The notes under the pieces are model-generated. The model made no database searches. It worked only from the letters and a program-made list of their open reading frames with translations, and was not told where the DNA came from. Positions 33,189 to 44,500 of a DNA stretch of 64,000 nt are shown here, one piece after another. Source of the DNA: Blastocladiella emersonii ATCC 22665 (Eukaryota > Blastocladiomycota > Blastocladiomycetes > Blastocladiales > Blastocladiaceae); assembly GCA_025594325.1 (NCBI GenBank), contig JANHCV010000011.1, positions 372,001 to 436,000 on the forward strand. Direction: 5' to 3'. Both the position numbers and the translations under genes were made by a program. Every line of letters begins with the position of its first letter. The first letter of the stretch is position 1.

Positions 33189-34970
33189 CTACTCGTCGTC
33201 GCTGCTGGTGCACAGGTCGATGACCTCGGTCACGCCCCGGCGCTGCGGCTGCGGCGGCGGCTGCGGCGCGTCGTTGGACCGGTGCTTTTTGGGCGGGTGC
33301 TGCGGGGCCCGCTGCGAGCCCGACGACGACGATGCCGAGGCGCCCGCGGTTGCCGCCGAGTTGCTGCGGTCGCGGCTGACCTCGCTCGCGGGCCGCTTGG
33401 TCCCGCTCGTGTTGGGCTGCTGGGACTGCGAGGGCCCGCTGCTGCTGCCGTCCTTGGCCTTGGGCGAAAAGTACTTGGTGATGGACGACTGGCGCGAGGC
33501 CGAGGCAGCGTTGCCGGAGCGTTTGGACGCGGCCGAGGGCGACGGCGACTTGTTGACGGCGGCGCGCCCGGTGGCGGCGCGCTGCGGGGTCGGAGCCGGG
33601 CGGGCGGGCGACCTGTCCTCGTCGGATGAGGAGATCTCGATGACCTCGCACTTCGTGGTGCTGGGAGCCGCGGTCGTACGGGCGGGCGCCGCCGTGGCCT
33701 TGCCCTTGGTGGGCACCGGCATGTGGAACGGCGGGCCGGGCAGCGGCGACCGAGGGCGCGCGGGTGGGGCAGCGGGGGCCGAGGACGACGCGGTGGCGGC
33801 TGCTGCTGCCGACGACGATGCGGAGGTAGCGGCGGCGGGAGCCGACGACTTGGCGGCAGCACCAGCGGAAGCCGAGGAGGCCGAGGCCTTGTTATTCCGG
33901 AGGTACGCGACCGAGGCAGCAGCGGCCGCGGCAATGGCGGCGGCAGTAGGCTGCGGCTCGGGCTCGACCAGCCGCGCGACGGGCGCAGCGTCGGCGTCGA
34001 GGTCCACGGCCGCCGACGACTTGGCGGCGAGCGGGGACGAGGGCAGGGCGTGCTGCGACGCAAAGGCGCCCGGGCTGTCGAAGAGGTCGGGCGACTCGAC
34101 GGTGGCGGTCTGCGGGGTCTGGGTCCTGCGCTTCCTCCGCGCGGGCGAGATCGGGGAGGAGGGCGAGATGACGGCGGCGGCGGCGGGGGCGGGGTTGGTG
34201 CGGCGCGGCGGCTCGACGTGGATCAGGTCCTCGGACCCGACGCGCACGGGCGACGAGCTCGGCAGCATGAGGGAGGTGGTAGCCTCGGCGGCGTCGTCGG
34301 CGGCGGGCAGCGGCATGGCGGACCCGAGCACGGCCGACTCGGGGAGGCGGTAGTCGAAGACGAAGGTGTAGAGGAGGCGGAAGCGCTCCGTCTTGTTGGA
34401 GTAGACCTGGCGGGCGGGGCCGAGGACCCTGCCGTAGGCGGTGGTCTGGACGACGCGGGCGGCGCCGGGCGCGCCGGCGGGGGCGACGAGCTGCTTGTCC
34501 CAGGTCGGGTCGGCCGGGTGGAAGATGCGCGACTTGTCGGTGACGCCCCACTCGTCGCGCGGGCGCACGCGGCCCTCCCAGATCTCGACGCGGATCTCGG
34601 CGAGGCCGGCGACCTGGGCGCGGCGGGCCGGGGCGGCGTCGGCGGGGGCGTCGGCGTCGGCGGGGGCAAAGGCGAGGCGGCGGCGCTGGCCGTTGATGTT
34701 GGCGTACTCGAAGATGGAGCGCTCGGGCAGGACCGGCAGGCAGTACCCGGTCGACCCGGCCTTGCGGCCGTCGACGATGCGGCGGCACAGCAGTTTGTCC
34801 TTGAGCGCCTTGCTCCACACCATGACCTGGATCGCGTACTCGGCGTGCGCCGGGTACAGCGTGCACCGGGCCTCGATCGACCCGTCGGGCAGCGTCGTCT
34901 GCGTCGCCTTGAACTCGAGCGCGAGCGCGCCGTCCGTCCACAGCACCACGTCGACGTCCTCGATGCGCAT
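33189..34970 (-). CDS. Nuclear-looking protein with DUF7918-like domain, PIP box and two SUMO-interaction motifs
   Basis: 593-aa single-exon protein. The N-terminal 210 residues form a globular beta-rich region (VDVVLWTDGALALEFKATQ, LAEIRVEIWEGRVRPRDEWG, LLYTFVFDYRLPE) resembling the fungal DUF7918 fold in order of pieces; this is a tentative match. The rest is Ala/Ser/Pro-rich and disordered but contains three clean short motifs: CEVIEISSSDED at about 442-452 and VIDLCTSSDDE at the extreme C-terminus (both hydrophobic core plus acidic/Ser tail, as in SUMO-binding motifs), and QSSITKYF at about 493-500, a perfect PCNA-binding PIP box. It therefore looks like a replication- or repair-associated factor. 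ATG 34970 is the first in frame. Divergent from the class C GPCR. Confidence 0.7.
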   Translation of the reverse strand: MRIEDVDVVLWTDGALALEFKATQTTLPDGSIEARCTLYPAHAEYAIQVMVWSKALKDKLLCRRIVDGRKAGSTGYCLPVLPERSIFEYANINGQRRRLAFAPADADAPADAAPARRAQVAGLAEIRVEIWEGRVRPRDEWGVTDKSRIFHPADPTWDKQLVAPAGAPGAARVVQTTAYGRVLGPARQVYSNKTERFRLLYTFVFDYRLPESAVLGSAMPLPAADDAAEATTSLMLPSSSPVRVGSEDLIHVEPPRRTNPAPAAAAVISPSSPISPARRKRRTQTPQTATVESPDLFDSPGAFASQHALPSSPLAAKSSAAVDLDADAAPVARLVEPEPQPTAAAIAAAAAASVAYLRNNKASASSASAGAAAKSSAPAAATSASSSAAAAATASSSAPAAPPARPRSPLPGPPFHMPVPTKGKATAAPARTTAAPSTTKCEVIEISSSDEDRSPARPAPTPQRAATGRAAVNKSPSPSAASKRSGNAASASRQSSITKYFSPKAKDGSSSGPSQSQQPNTSGTKRPASEVSRDRSNSAATAGASASSSSGSQRAPQHPPKKHRSNDAPQPPPQPQRRGVTEVIDLCTSSDDE

Positions 34971-35435
34971 GGTGCGAGTAGTGGTGGTAGTGGTGAGTGG
35001 TCGTGTGAGTGCTGGTAGTGCTAGGTTGCGGGATCCGTTGCAGTGGGGTGCGGCTGCGCTTCAAAGGGAGAGAGCGGAGCGAAGACGATGCATAGACGCA
35101 ACGCGGACGGGCGACCCTGCGGGCGACCAGTGCGAAAACCGCGAGTTTCGGGCCGTCGCAAGGCGCACGCGCGCTCGCGTGACGCGAGGGACCCGGTTTT
35201 GCCGCGTCGCGGTGGCTGATGAGGGCGCGGGCTTGGACTGCGCCACATCGCCTCGCGGAATCCCGAACCACCATGTCATGGAGCCGCACGCAACCGCGAG
35301 TCGCCGCAATGGGGCGCACTCGTCGCCCTCGAGGCGCTGCCAGGAGCGTGGGCCGCCATCCCACCGACCACCGACATCCTCGCCGTGACCGACAACTTGC
35401 TGCATTGACCCCGCGGCCCGCCGCACCCTGCCGCC
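34971..35435. other. Divergent intergenic region
   Basis: 465 bp shared by the PIP-box protein (-) and the class C GPCR (+). It contains a short GTGGT/GAGTG repeat run near 34976-35010 and CTCGCGTGACGCGAG, an imperfect palindrome, at about 35173. No gene is seen. Confidence 0.4.
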
Positions 35436-38400
35436 ATGCCGTCGCCGCGACGAGTCCCCTGCTCGCGCCAGCGATGGTGGTTGATTCTTGCCATTATCTT
35501 CGCCACCCTCGTGTGGACGGCCCCGCTTGAAGCGCTGGCCGCCGAAAGCAGCGACCCGCCGTCCGCACTCGCCGCCCCACCATCACGGAGGCATCTCCGC
35601 AAACGCCAGGCCGGCCAGGACCTGCTCGCGCAGCTCGCCGTCGACATGGACCCGACGGGCGCCGCCGCGCGGGAACCCGCGCCGCCGGCCTCGCTCGCGC
35701 CCGCGGCGGCGCCCAACGGATCGTCGGCCCAGGTCTTTGCCATGCCGCCGCCCGCGCAGTTTCCGCCGACTGGACCGCGCATTGCGGCCGCCGTCACCAA
35801 CTTCACCGCGGGCACGCTGCTATGGGACATGATGAGCCGCATCGCGAGCGAGACCATCGCCTTTGACGTGACCAACACCACCAACACGCGCGTCCGCGGC
35901 CTCGCCCTCGTCGACGGCGTCGTGTCCGACCCGGGCCCAAACGGGATCGTCAACGCGTCCCCGCCCGGGCCCAACGTGCTCTCGCTCGGCGTCATGCTCC
36001 CGCTCAACATCACTTCGTTCCTCCGCCGCCGCGAGTACTGGCGTACGTGTCTCTCTCAATCGATCTAGGCGCGGTCATCGGCTCACTCGCGCAACCATAG
36101 TGATCCTCTACGGCGTCCAGTTCGGCGTTCAGCTCGCCCTCAAGGCCGGCAACCTGCCCGGCACCACGGTCCGCCTGCTCGCCCCCAACACCTACAACGA
36201 GGCCAACGGGTCGGGCCGGTCCGCCGCCGTCGCCCAGTTCCTGCTCAAGCAGTCCGTCTCGGGCGTCATCGGCGACGGCACCGCGCAGAAATCCCTGATC
36301 CCGGCCTCGCTCTTCGCCCTCAACCGCATCCCCATGTGCTCGCCGTACGCGTCGTCGCCGTCCATTGACGCACCGAAACCCGTCCCCGCCTTCTACCGCC
36401 CGATCCGCCACCTCGACATTGACGTGGCCGCGCTCCTCGAGCTGTGCCGGTCCATGAAGTGGCGCCGCATCGGCCTCATCTACGACGAGTCCAAGGACGA
36501 CCTGCTCTACATCACACGCTCCATCCTGCGCAACACGCTGTCGTCGACGGGCGGCGCCGCCGTCGGCAACGGGACCCACGCGGCGATTCCGACCGGCAAG
36601 AGTGGCGACCCGATCGCCGCCCCCGACGCCGCGGGACGCAACTTGACGGCCCGCCCGCTCCTCGAGCTCACGTTCCAGATGGGCCCGCCCGCCACCTGGT
36701 CAAAAGCCGAGCGCGCCGCCCTGTGCCAGCGTATCCGCGACACCAAGTCCATGGTCATCGTGTCCGTGCTCCAGACCTTTGACAGCACCTACCTCGTCGC
36801 CACCCTCGACCACTGCGACCTGCTCACCCCGGACCGCGTCCTCATGTCCATGACCCCGCCGCTCATCACCAAGTCGCTCCCCGTGCCCGCCGGCATGCAC
36901 CAGGTCCTGCACGCCGCAGGGTCGCCGCCCATTACCACCGCGGCACCGCCGCCCCTGGAGACCTCGGCGGCAAAGTCGGGCGACACTACCGGGAACAAGA
37001 CGCAGGCGCGGTTCCAGCTCAACACCGTGGTCAAGAACCCGGACGCGAACGTGCTGTTCCTGTCGTCCATCTCGTCGCCGTTCCGCAACATGACGTACGC
37101 CATGGCGTCGGCCATGAGCCAGCTCAAGTTCCCGTACGCCGAGTTCCTCGCGCCCGACGACGACATCTCCGCCGTCAACCCCATCAAGTACATGGAGCTC
37201 GACGAGGCCATCGGGTGCGGGTACTCGATGACCGTCGGCCTGCACCGGTACGCCCAGCGCACCGGCGTCAAGCTGCCCGCACAGCTCACCGGTGCCGCGC
37301 TCGCCAATATCTCGCTCGCCGACTTCAACCAGTCGGCGCCCGGGTTCATCATCGACCCCAAGACCGGCGACCTGATCCCGCCGCACATCCTCATCGAGGT
37401 CGCCGCCTTCGCCGCCCCGCGATCCGGAAAGTTGTTCCGCCCGCTGTACGTGCTCACGGACCGCGGGCCCGGCGGCGGCATGGACCTGCGGCCTTGGACC
37501 CCGTTGCCGGGCGTCGTGAGCGCCACGCCCAACAACGTGACGGGTGCTGCCGCCGCGGTCGCGGCCGCCCATGCAGCCGCCAACGTGCAGGCGGCGCGCT
37601 CGCTCGTCCCCGCCGAGCCGTGGGAGCCGCCGCTCGCACGCGGCGACCGGCTCACCGACACCCCGCCCGTCGCGTACACGAACCCGATGTGGGGCACGCC
37701 CATGGCGACCGTGATGCTGGTCGTCGCGGTCGCCGTCGCGACCATGTCGCTGATCAAAGCCGTGGCGCTCCTCGCGCTGCAGTCGCACACGACGATCCGC
37801 GCCAGCACGCCGCTCGCGGGCGTCGTAATCTGTCTCGGGTCGGTGCTCATGGCGGCGTCAGCGGTGCTGTTCATCGGGATCCCGACGCGGCTGACGTGCC
37901 ACGCGCAGATCTGGACCGCGTCGCTCGGCCACTCGCTCGCCTACTCGGCGCTCCTCTCCAAGACGTACCGCATCCACAAGGTGTTCCACGCGCAGACCAT
38001 CAACGCCAAGGTCACGCTGCGCACGGTCTCGAAGTGGACGGCCACGATCGTCGCCGCCGAACTGGTCCTCCTCGCCGCCTTCTCGTGGCTCGTCGACCCG
38101 CGCCCGCAGCGCGTCCCCGTCGAGATCGCCGTCGAGTGGCACACGTGCGCGAGCACGGGCGTCGCGGCCGGAACCGTCAAGGGGATCCTGCTCGTGTGGA
38201 ACGTCGGTCTCTCGGTCGTCGCGGCGCTGCTCGCCATCAAAACGCGCAACGTGTACCACCAGTACAACGAGTCGCAGCTGCTCGCCATCACCATCTACAA
38301 CGAGGTCCTCGCGCTCATCGTCGTCGCCGCGTTCACGTTCAGCCCCGGGTTTGCGCCCCGCATCACCCCGCTGTACCAGGGCGCCCTCCTCTACCTCGCC

Positions 38401-39234
38401 ATCTCCAAGATCACCATCTTGCTCGGACCCCTGTTCCTGCGCACCTGGCGCCACGCCCGTGCGCGGCATCAGCGCGACAAGGCTGTCGCGGTCGCCTCGC
38501 TCGGCCGCCGCGGCGGGGTCTCGGAGCCCGCGGGGACCCGCGCGCGCCCAACCTCCTCGCCGCCGTCGCTCCCGCGCACGCTCGTCAGCCTGTTCGTCGC
38601 GCAGCGCGACTCGGGCGCCATCGACGCGTCCGTCTCGCAGCAGCTCGAGCGGTTCGCGGCTGCCGCCGCTGACTCGGACGGGCTCAAGCAGCGGCGCTCA
38701 GCCGCACGCACCTCCAGCGCATCGGAACCAACCGACGAGGACGTAGTGTGGGCCCCCGTCCCAACCCGCGTCGTGTTCCGGTACGGGTGGCGGTCGTGGC
38801 CGCTGATGCGCGCCGTGTTCGGGTTCGGCCGGCAGTGGCGGCACACGACGGTCGTGTTTGCGCGCAGCGACGCGTCGCTCCGCGTCCACTGGGGGAAACG
38901 CGTGCTGTGCGCCAACCACGGGACCGCCGAGGCCGTCAACATGCGCAGCGACCCGCGGCCTGCTGCCGAGGTCGCGAAGGCCGAGGCCGAGGCGCGCGAG
39001 CAGCTGGACCGCGTTGAGGCCGCGCGGCTCAAGCTCGTCTCGTGTGCGTGGTGGAAGCGCGTTGGGGCCAAGGTGTGCGAGGCGGTCGCGGCCGCCCGCG
39101 CCGCCGCGTCCCCGCTCAACGAGACGGTTGCGGACGGCGAGGATATGGTCCGTATCGAGTCGCCCGAGTGGACCGCGTTTATGGCGCTCCAGAACGAGAA
39201 GGAGGTGCGCGACTTTATCCGGTTCTTTGAGTGA
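35436..39234 (+). CDS. Class C (GABA-B-like) G-protein-coupled receptor
   Basis: 1246 aa from exons 35436-36042 and 36101-39234. The N-terminal signal segment is WWLILAIIFATLVWTA. A large ectodomain of about 600 residues has periplasmic-binding (Venus flytrap) features: VLSLGVMLPLNITSF, then GVQFGVQLAL, SGVIGDGTAQKSLIPASLF, and PMCSPYASSPS, the ANF-receptor pattern that binds amino-acid ligands in animals. Seven membrane helices follow at about 737-985, with the family motif SKTYRIHKVF after helix 3. The 260-residue tail has a second folded-looking block (RVVFRYGWRSW to KRVLCANHGTAEAVNMR) that I do not recognise. The intron (58 nt, GTACG...ATAG) lies within the ectodomain and joins EYW to LILYGVQ. 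Ligand unknown. Confidence 0.9.
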
Positions 39235-39762
39235 GTGTATCTGTTGTTATCCATCTATTGCAAATGTAACCCTTTTCTGTATCAAACACGCGGGAAGATG
39301 CTGCGGGCCCGGACCTTGGCGGCCACGCGAAGTCGCGGCTCGCGCCGGAAGAAGCGCAGCTTGAGGATGCCGGCGTGCAGCTTCGCCGGCGCGACGAGTC
39401 GGCGTTTTGACCACGCGGTGTGAACGACGCGTTGCGCCGCGAGGGTTCTTCGAAAAAGGGCGTGCGAGTCGCATGCAGTCGAAGCGGCTTGACCTGAACA
39501 TTGTCTCCATCCCCGTGATGTCTCGCACTGCCTCGTGGGTGATCGACACGGCCACGGGGGTCAAAATGAACGATATATGCATGCTCGTCTTGAAACAGGG
39601 CGAACTGTCGTCCCCTATAAAGATCGCCCGTTCCTCGGCCCTCCTTCTCCTGCTCTTCAACCTAGGTCTTATTTCATCCATGTACGCATCTCTTTACGTA
39701 ACACTCGCTGACCGTCGCCACTAACGCTTGCACTCGCCCGCCCTCCAGAGCCTATCCCAAAA
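39235..39762 (+). other. Intergenic region with promoter and likely 5'-UTR intron
   Basis: 528 bp before the small gene at 39763. A TATA element (CCTATAAAG) is at 39614-39621. A GTACGC...CCTCCAG segment at 39682-39748 has the splice pattern of the local introns and would be a 67-nt 5'-UTR intron ending 14 nt before the ATG. No other gene is seen. Confidence 0.45.
39614..39621 (+). promoter_or_regulatory. TATA box of the 39763 gene
   Basis: TCCCCTATAAAGATC, a consensus TATA element about 145 nt upstream of ATG 39763, or about 80 nt after removing the predicted leader intron. Confidence 0.5.
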
Positions 39763-40347
39763 ATGATGATGTTCTCTGCCCCCGCCAAGGTCCCCTCGAC
39801 CGCCCTCCTCCTCTCGGCCCACCAGCAGCAGCAGTCCTCGTCCTCGTTCGCCACGCTTTCCCTGGCTGGCGAAGACTACTGCCTCAAGTCCGAGAACGCC
39901 TTCAAGTTGCCGTTCGTGCCCTTGACCGTCGCCTCGGTCAAGCACGCGTTCAGCAAGCTCGCTGTCCGTCTGCCTCGCATCGTGCCGCGCCCCGGCAAGC
40001 GCGACACGACGCACAAGCAGGTTTCGGTTTCCGTCCTGGTCGACCCGTTCGCTGAGCTCGCCGCCCCGACCCCGTTCGCGGCCTGTGGTGACCCGGGCTC
40101 GGACGACACGTTGGTCGTCCCTCATCCGAGCCCAGCGGCGAACAACAAGTCGGCCAAGTCGTCGTCCTTGTCGTCGTCGCTCTCGCCTCGTCTGGCGTGG
40201 GCGTCGGTCAAGGCGCGGCTGTCCCGGCGTGCTGCTGCTGCTGCCCCCGTTGCGGGCGGCAATGTCGTTGTCGTCGATGAGCTCCGTGACGAGTTCTTTG
40301 CCGACGACGACGACCAGCCCGCTGTCATTGATTTCGTTCGTTTTTGA
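39763..40347 (+). CDS. Small uncharacterised protein (194 aa)
   Basis: Single-exon 194-aa protein of no recognised family. Starts MMMFSAPAKV with a short Gln-Ser run (QQQQSSSS), has two basic stretches (RLPRIVPRPGKRD; RLAWASVKARLSRR) separated by a Ser-rich linker, and ends acidic (DEFFADDDDQPAVIDFVRF). No membrane segment. Codon use is looser (more T-ending codons) than in neighbours. The TATA box, leader intron and continuous frame support a real gene, but no homology is recognised. Confidence 0.5.
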   Translation: MMMFSAPAKVPSTALLLSAHQQQQSSSSFATLSLAGEDYCLKSENAFKLPFVPLTVASVKHAFSKLAVRLPRIVPRPGKRDTTHKQVSVSVLVDPFAELAAPTPFAACGDPGSDDTLVVPHPSPAANNKSAKSSSLSSSLSPRLAWASVKARLSRRAAAAAPVAGGNVVVVDELRDEFFADDDDQPAVIDFVRF

Positions 40348-41549
40348 TTTCATACAGTTGTTGATACCCAACTTCCGCATTGAACGAGTGCGAGCGTGTT
40401 CGCGAGACAGGCTGCGAGACGCGTTCCGCTATCATGTGTGTGGCGCCAACCGTGAAACGCACCGCGTCGTCGCGTTTGCTTCCGCCCAGCTCGCCAGCTC
40501 TCTCGATTATGCACCCACGCCGTATGACAATACGATTATAACCTGGCGCAATGGACTCAACCAAGCCTCACTCACATTGTGGAGGGCCTAGCGCGACATC
40601 ACCCAGATCAACCGACACGTCGTCAGGCCCGGCCGGTTTGTTGGCAGCACCATCACCCGCCACGGCCACGAGGAGTTCGACGCAATCTCAACTGTGAGCA
40701 TTACTTTATTTCAGTCGCCCTCATTGCGTCGTGCTGTGCGTGCTCTGCTGATGGTCGAGTTCCGCTAGCTATTGAGATCCGAGTGCGCTTCACACTCGAG
40801 CTGACCCTCAACCCGACAGCCCAGCCGCATCGGCCGCTGTCCGTGACTTGATTTTCTCATGTTTGACCCGTCTATGATCAAGTGTGCGTCGTGCGCGCGC
40901 CATGTCGGTGCGCCCGGACCTGGCGTGCGTCAGGCTCATCATCCCATGTGCGGCAGCCACGCGGGCCGGAGGCTGTCGATCCTCGGGCACGCCCGTCACG
41001 TAGCTGCGGGCACGTCGCGTGCCGTCGTCTGAGCAGGCGTGCGGAATCAGGCGATGCACCTCGTCTCGTGGTGCGCCAGAAGCTTCGCCGGCTGCGATCG
41101 GGCTGCTACCTCGCGGCGCGCCGCGGGAGGGGAGCCTCGCGACCAAGTACGACATCTCGCCGACCATGTTCATCACGGCGACATGAGCACGGTGCCGCCC
41201 GTCATCGCCCGCTGACGACGACGAGGCGGTATGGGCGGCTTGGCTGTTCTGCTCAACTCGTCTCTTCCCATGGTCCTCCACACGTCGCTTCTATTATTTA
41301 ACACTTCGATAAATGATGGCACGGACGAGACTCGTGAGGCGAGGAGGGCCTGTGGTGCTTCGGGCACCGTCGGGCTCGGTGGCCCAGCTCACTGCTGCTC
41401 GGACCAGGGGCGCTCGGGCGCGGCGCAGGACGCGATGCGCCACTGACGTGACTGACGTGACCGATCGGCGAAGCCCTGCAGCCAGGATTTTCACCCCGTC
41501 AGGTCCCTCCTCCCTCACTTGACGGCATACCGCCCATGCAACTTGCGGA
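40348..41549. other. 1.2-kb region with only fragmentary coding signals
   Basis: No complete gene could be assembled. Two pieces read like protein in the plus direction: at about 40590-40690 (RDITQINRHVVRPGRFVGST, after a CCTAG acceptor) and at about 41133-41186 (SLATKYDISPTMFITAT then a stop). They are in different frames, with stops between. This may be a decayed gene, unrecognised short exons, or chance in GC-rich DNA. A/T-rich CTATTATTTAACAC is at about 41291. Confidence 0.35.
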
Positions 41550-44500
41550 ATGAATCAACAGCCCGGTGCAACCATCGCACTCGGGTGTATCTTGCTCGAG
41601 AGCGACGGCCCCGAGGCCGCCAGATTGCGTGCTGGTAGGACCCCTCCGCATGCGCTGCAATCGCCGTGATGCTCATGGCCGCTTCACGTAGCGCTTGACC
41701 TAGTCAAGTCGCGCGGCCTGCTGGTTGTGCGCGAGGAGACAGAAAGCAGCGGGCGTACTCACGTTTGGCTGGAGGCGGGCGAGGCAGCGGGCCTGCCGAA
41801 CCACCGCCTCACCGGCGCCGACCGTGCCGCGCTGGCCAGCATCTTTGACGCCCTCGACACCAACCCGGCCGTGTGGCACCGGTGGACGTGCGCAGCCTGC
41901 GCCGCATCGGCCGGCTCGCACCGGCGGAGCGCCCCGCCTCGCGTGCCATTGTTCCCGCGCCTCGCGCACGACGGCAACCTGTTCGACCTGTACCAGGCGC
42001 TCACGTCGCCGCCGGACGTCGCCGCTGACCTCGACGTGCCCGAGTCGATGCTCCGGAGCACGCCGTACCCGTTTCAGAAGCGCACCGTCGCGCGTATGCT
42101 GCAGGTCGAGATGCCCGAGGTGTGGCACGCGCCGGGCGAGACCGCCAAGTCCATGGCTGCGCCCGCACCTGACCCGCCCGCGCCCGCGTGCTACCGCTGC
42201 GGCTCGCTCGCGGTAACTGTCCGGCTGCCCGAACGGCCCGCTGAGCACCAGGCACCCGAACCCGAGTCGGCGCCGTTCGGTACCTGCATCAGCCCGGTGT
42301 TTCTCGCACGCCGCGACGCCGCGTCGGGCGACATCTTCTGGATCGACCCGCGCCACCCGACGGCCGTGTTCCGCCGCGCGCCGACGTGGATCGCGCACCC
42401 GCGCGCCGGTGTTCTCGCCGAGGATATGGGCATGGGCAAGACGCTGATCAGCATCATGCTCATCCTCGCGACCCGCGACATGCGCGCGTTCCCCGCGGAC
42501 CCGAATATCCCCGTTCGGTTCCACGCTCCGCCCGATGAGGGTGAGCTCGACCAGGCGCCACGGGTCGCCAAGCTCAAGCAGCTGTGTGCGGAGCGGGTCC
42601 TCGCGCTTGGCGGTCGAGTCGCATCGTGCCCACGCCGGCGAGTCGGCGAAGCGCTTGACACGGTCGAGCTGCCAGTGTGGTCCCACCACAAGCGCGAGTT
42701 GCGTGCGCCTGAGTCCGATCTCGGCTCGCTTCTTCGGTCCTCGTTCCACACGTACACGGATACCGCCTCGATCAAGGTCGGTCGCGTGCACCAGATCGTG
42801 AGCACCGAGGTGGTCCTCCTCCCAACCACACTGGGTGCGCTTGCCCGTATCACTCGCCGGATGCTCACCACTGACCACGACACGGACCATGTAGTCGCTG
42901 TACCCGACACGCTGCTCTACCAGTGGCAGAACGAGCTCGCGAAACACGTCGATGGCTCGCATAAGCTCTCGTGCCTCGCCCTCAATCCGAACGTGCCGCT
43001 CCCGCGCTCGCCCGCCGAGCTGCTCGCCTACGACCTCCTGCTCGTCCCCTTCAGCAAGATCAACGCTCTCGACAAGACCGACGTCTTCCGCCGGTCGCAC
43101 TTCCTGCGGTACGCCTCTTGCATCTCCTGAGAGGCCTTTTGGGCTGACCCGACTGTGTAGCCTGATCGTCGACGAGGGCCACAAGGTCGGCGCCAGCACC
43201 GACCAGATGCGGACGCTGCAGCGCGTGCGCTCGACGTTTCGCTGGATCGTCACCGGGTACGTCAGGCGTGTCAACAGCACCCGTTACTCGACTGACTGTG
43301 GCTCGCGATCCTAGTACCCCGACGACCAAACTCGCGCTCGATGCTGCAGATGTACCCTCGTCCGACGCGCCCGCGCCTGCGCCCGCACCCATCGCGTCAG
43401 GTGCACCCGCCATCCCCGCCATCCCCGCCGCCGACGCGTCTGTGGTGTATCAAAAGGATGTGGCCGCGCTGCACGACCTTTTCGACAAGTTCCTGCGCTG
43501 CCCGCCGTTCGTCGCTGCGGACCCCACGTCCGAGACGCGCTCAAGCTCGGTTAAGGCGCTGTTCAAGTCGCGGGCACCAGGCGTCCACGAGCAGCTCTTC
43601 AATGCGCTCAGCCGCGTCTTTGTGCGGCACCAGCGCGAGGACCTCGTCGCGGCCACGGACCTCCCGCCGCTGCACGAGAAAACGGTCTGGATCCAGCCGA
43701 CGTGGTTCGACGCCATGTCATTCAACGCCATGCTCGCGACGCTGATCACGAACGCGCTCGAGACGGGTACGCTCATGACGCGCGCGTGTGGAATCGGCCG
43801 TCAGGCTGACGTGCCGCGCGAACTTGTGTAGAGCGTACCTCTTCGCAGTACCTGTTCCGAAAGGAGAACAAAAAGGAACTTGACCTGTACCGCGACAACC
43901 TGCGCCGCGCGACCACCATGATCGCCATCAACACGGAGCTCTCCGTCTTCCTGCCCCAATCCGTCATCCCGTCAAGTACGTTTGGCCCTGCTTCTGGACC
44001 TCGCGCACCACCACTCAACTCACGCACTCCCCCGTCTAGTTCTCGCCCAGGAGCACGGCGCTCTCAGCCGCGACGACCGCGACGCCCTGAACCGCGCGCG
44101 GACCCACCTCGACCGCGCCGCCGCGCACGCGCAGTTCCTCGCGCTGCACGACCTCGGCGACCTGCCCATCATCGTATCCGGGTTCCCGCGAGCCCCGCAC
44201 GGCATTGGAAACTCCCTCGGCCCGTACTGGTGCATGCCCAACGAGGACGCGGCGGGGCTCGACTACGTGCCGTCGCAGACCATCGAGAACCTCGCGCTGC
44301 TGTTCAGCAAGCAGATGAAGCGGATCGCAGACGCGGCCGAGGCCAGGTCGTCGAACGGCATCACCGCGGCACACGCGGGCAAAGCCAAGCAGCAACGGCG
44401 GCAGGAGCTCGAGCTCGAGGCCACGGTCGCCCGCGGCCACCAGCTTGCCGCCGCTGCAGCCGATGTTCGGCCGCCGACCCCGCCAGCCTCGCAGCCTGCC

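Noticed and set aside
40808-41281. 157-residue minus-strand frame in the 1.2-kb gap
   Set aside because: His/Arg/Ala-rich with no recognisable domain; plus-strand fragments there are no weaker, so neither was called a gene.
41727-41729. GTG at 41727 as start of the Snf2 protein
   Set aside because: Eukaryotic genes start at ATG; an upstream exon 41550-41634 with ATG joins in frame through a normal intron.
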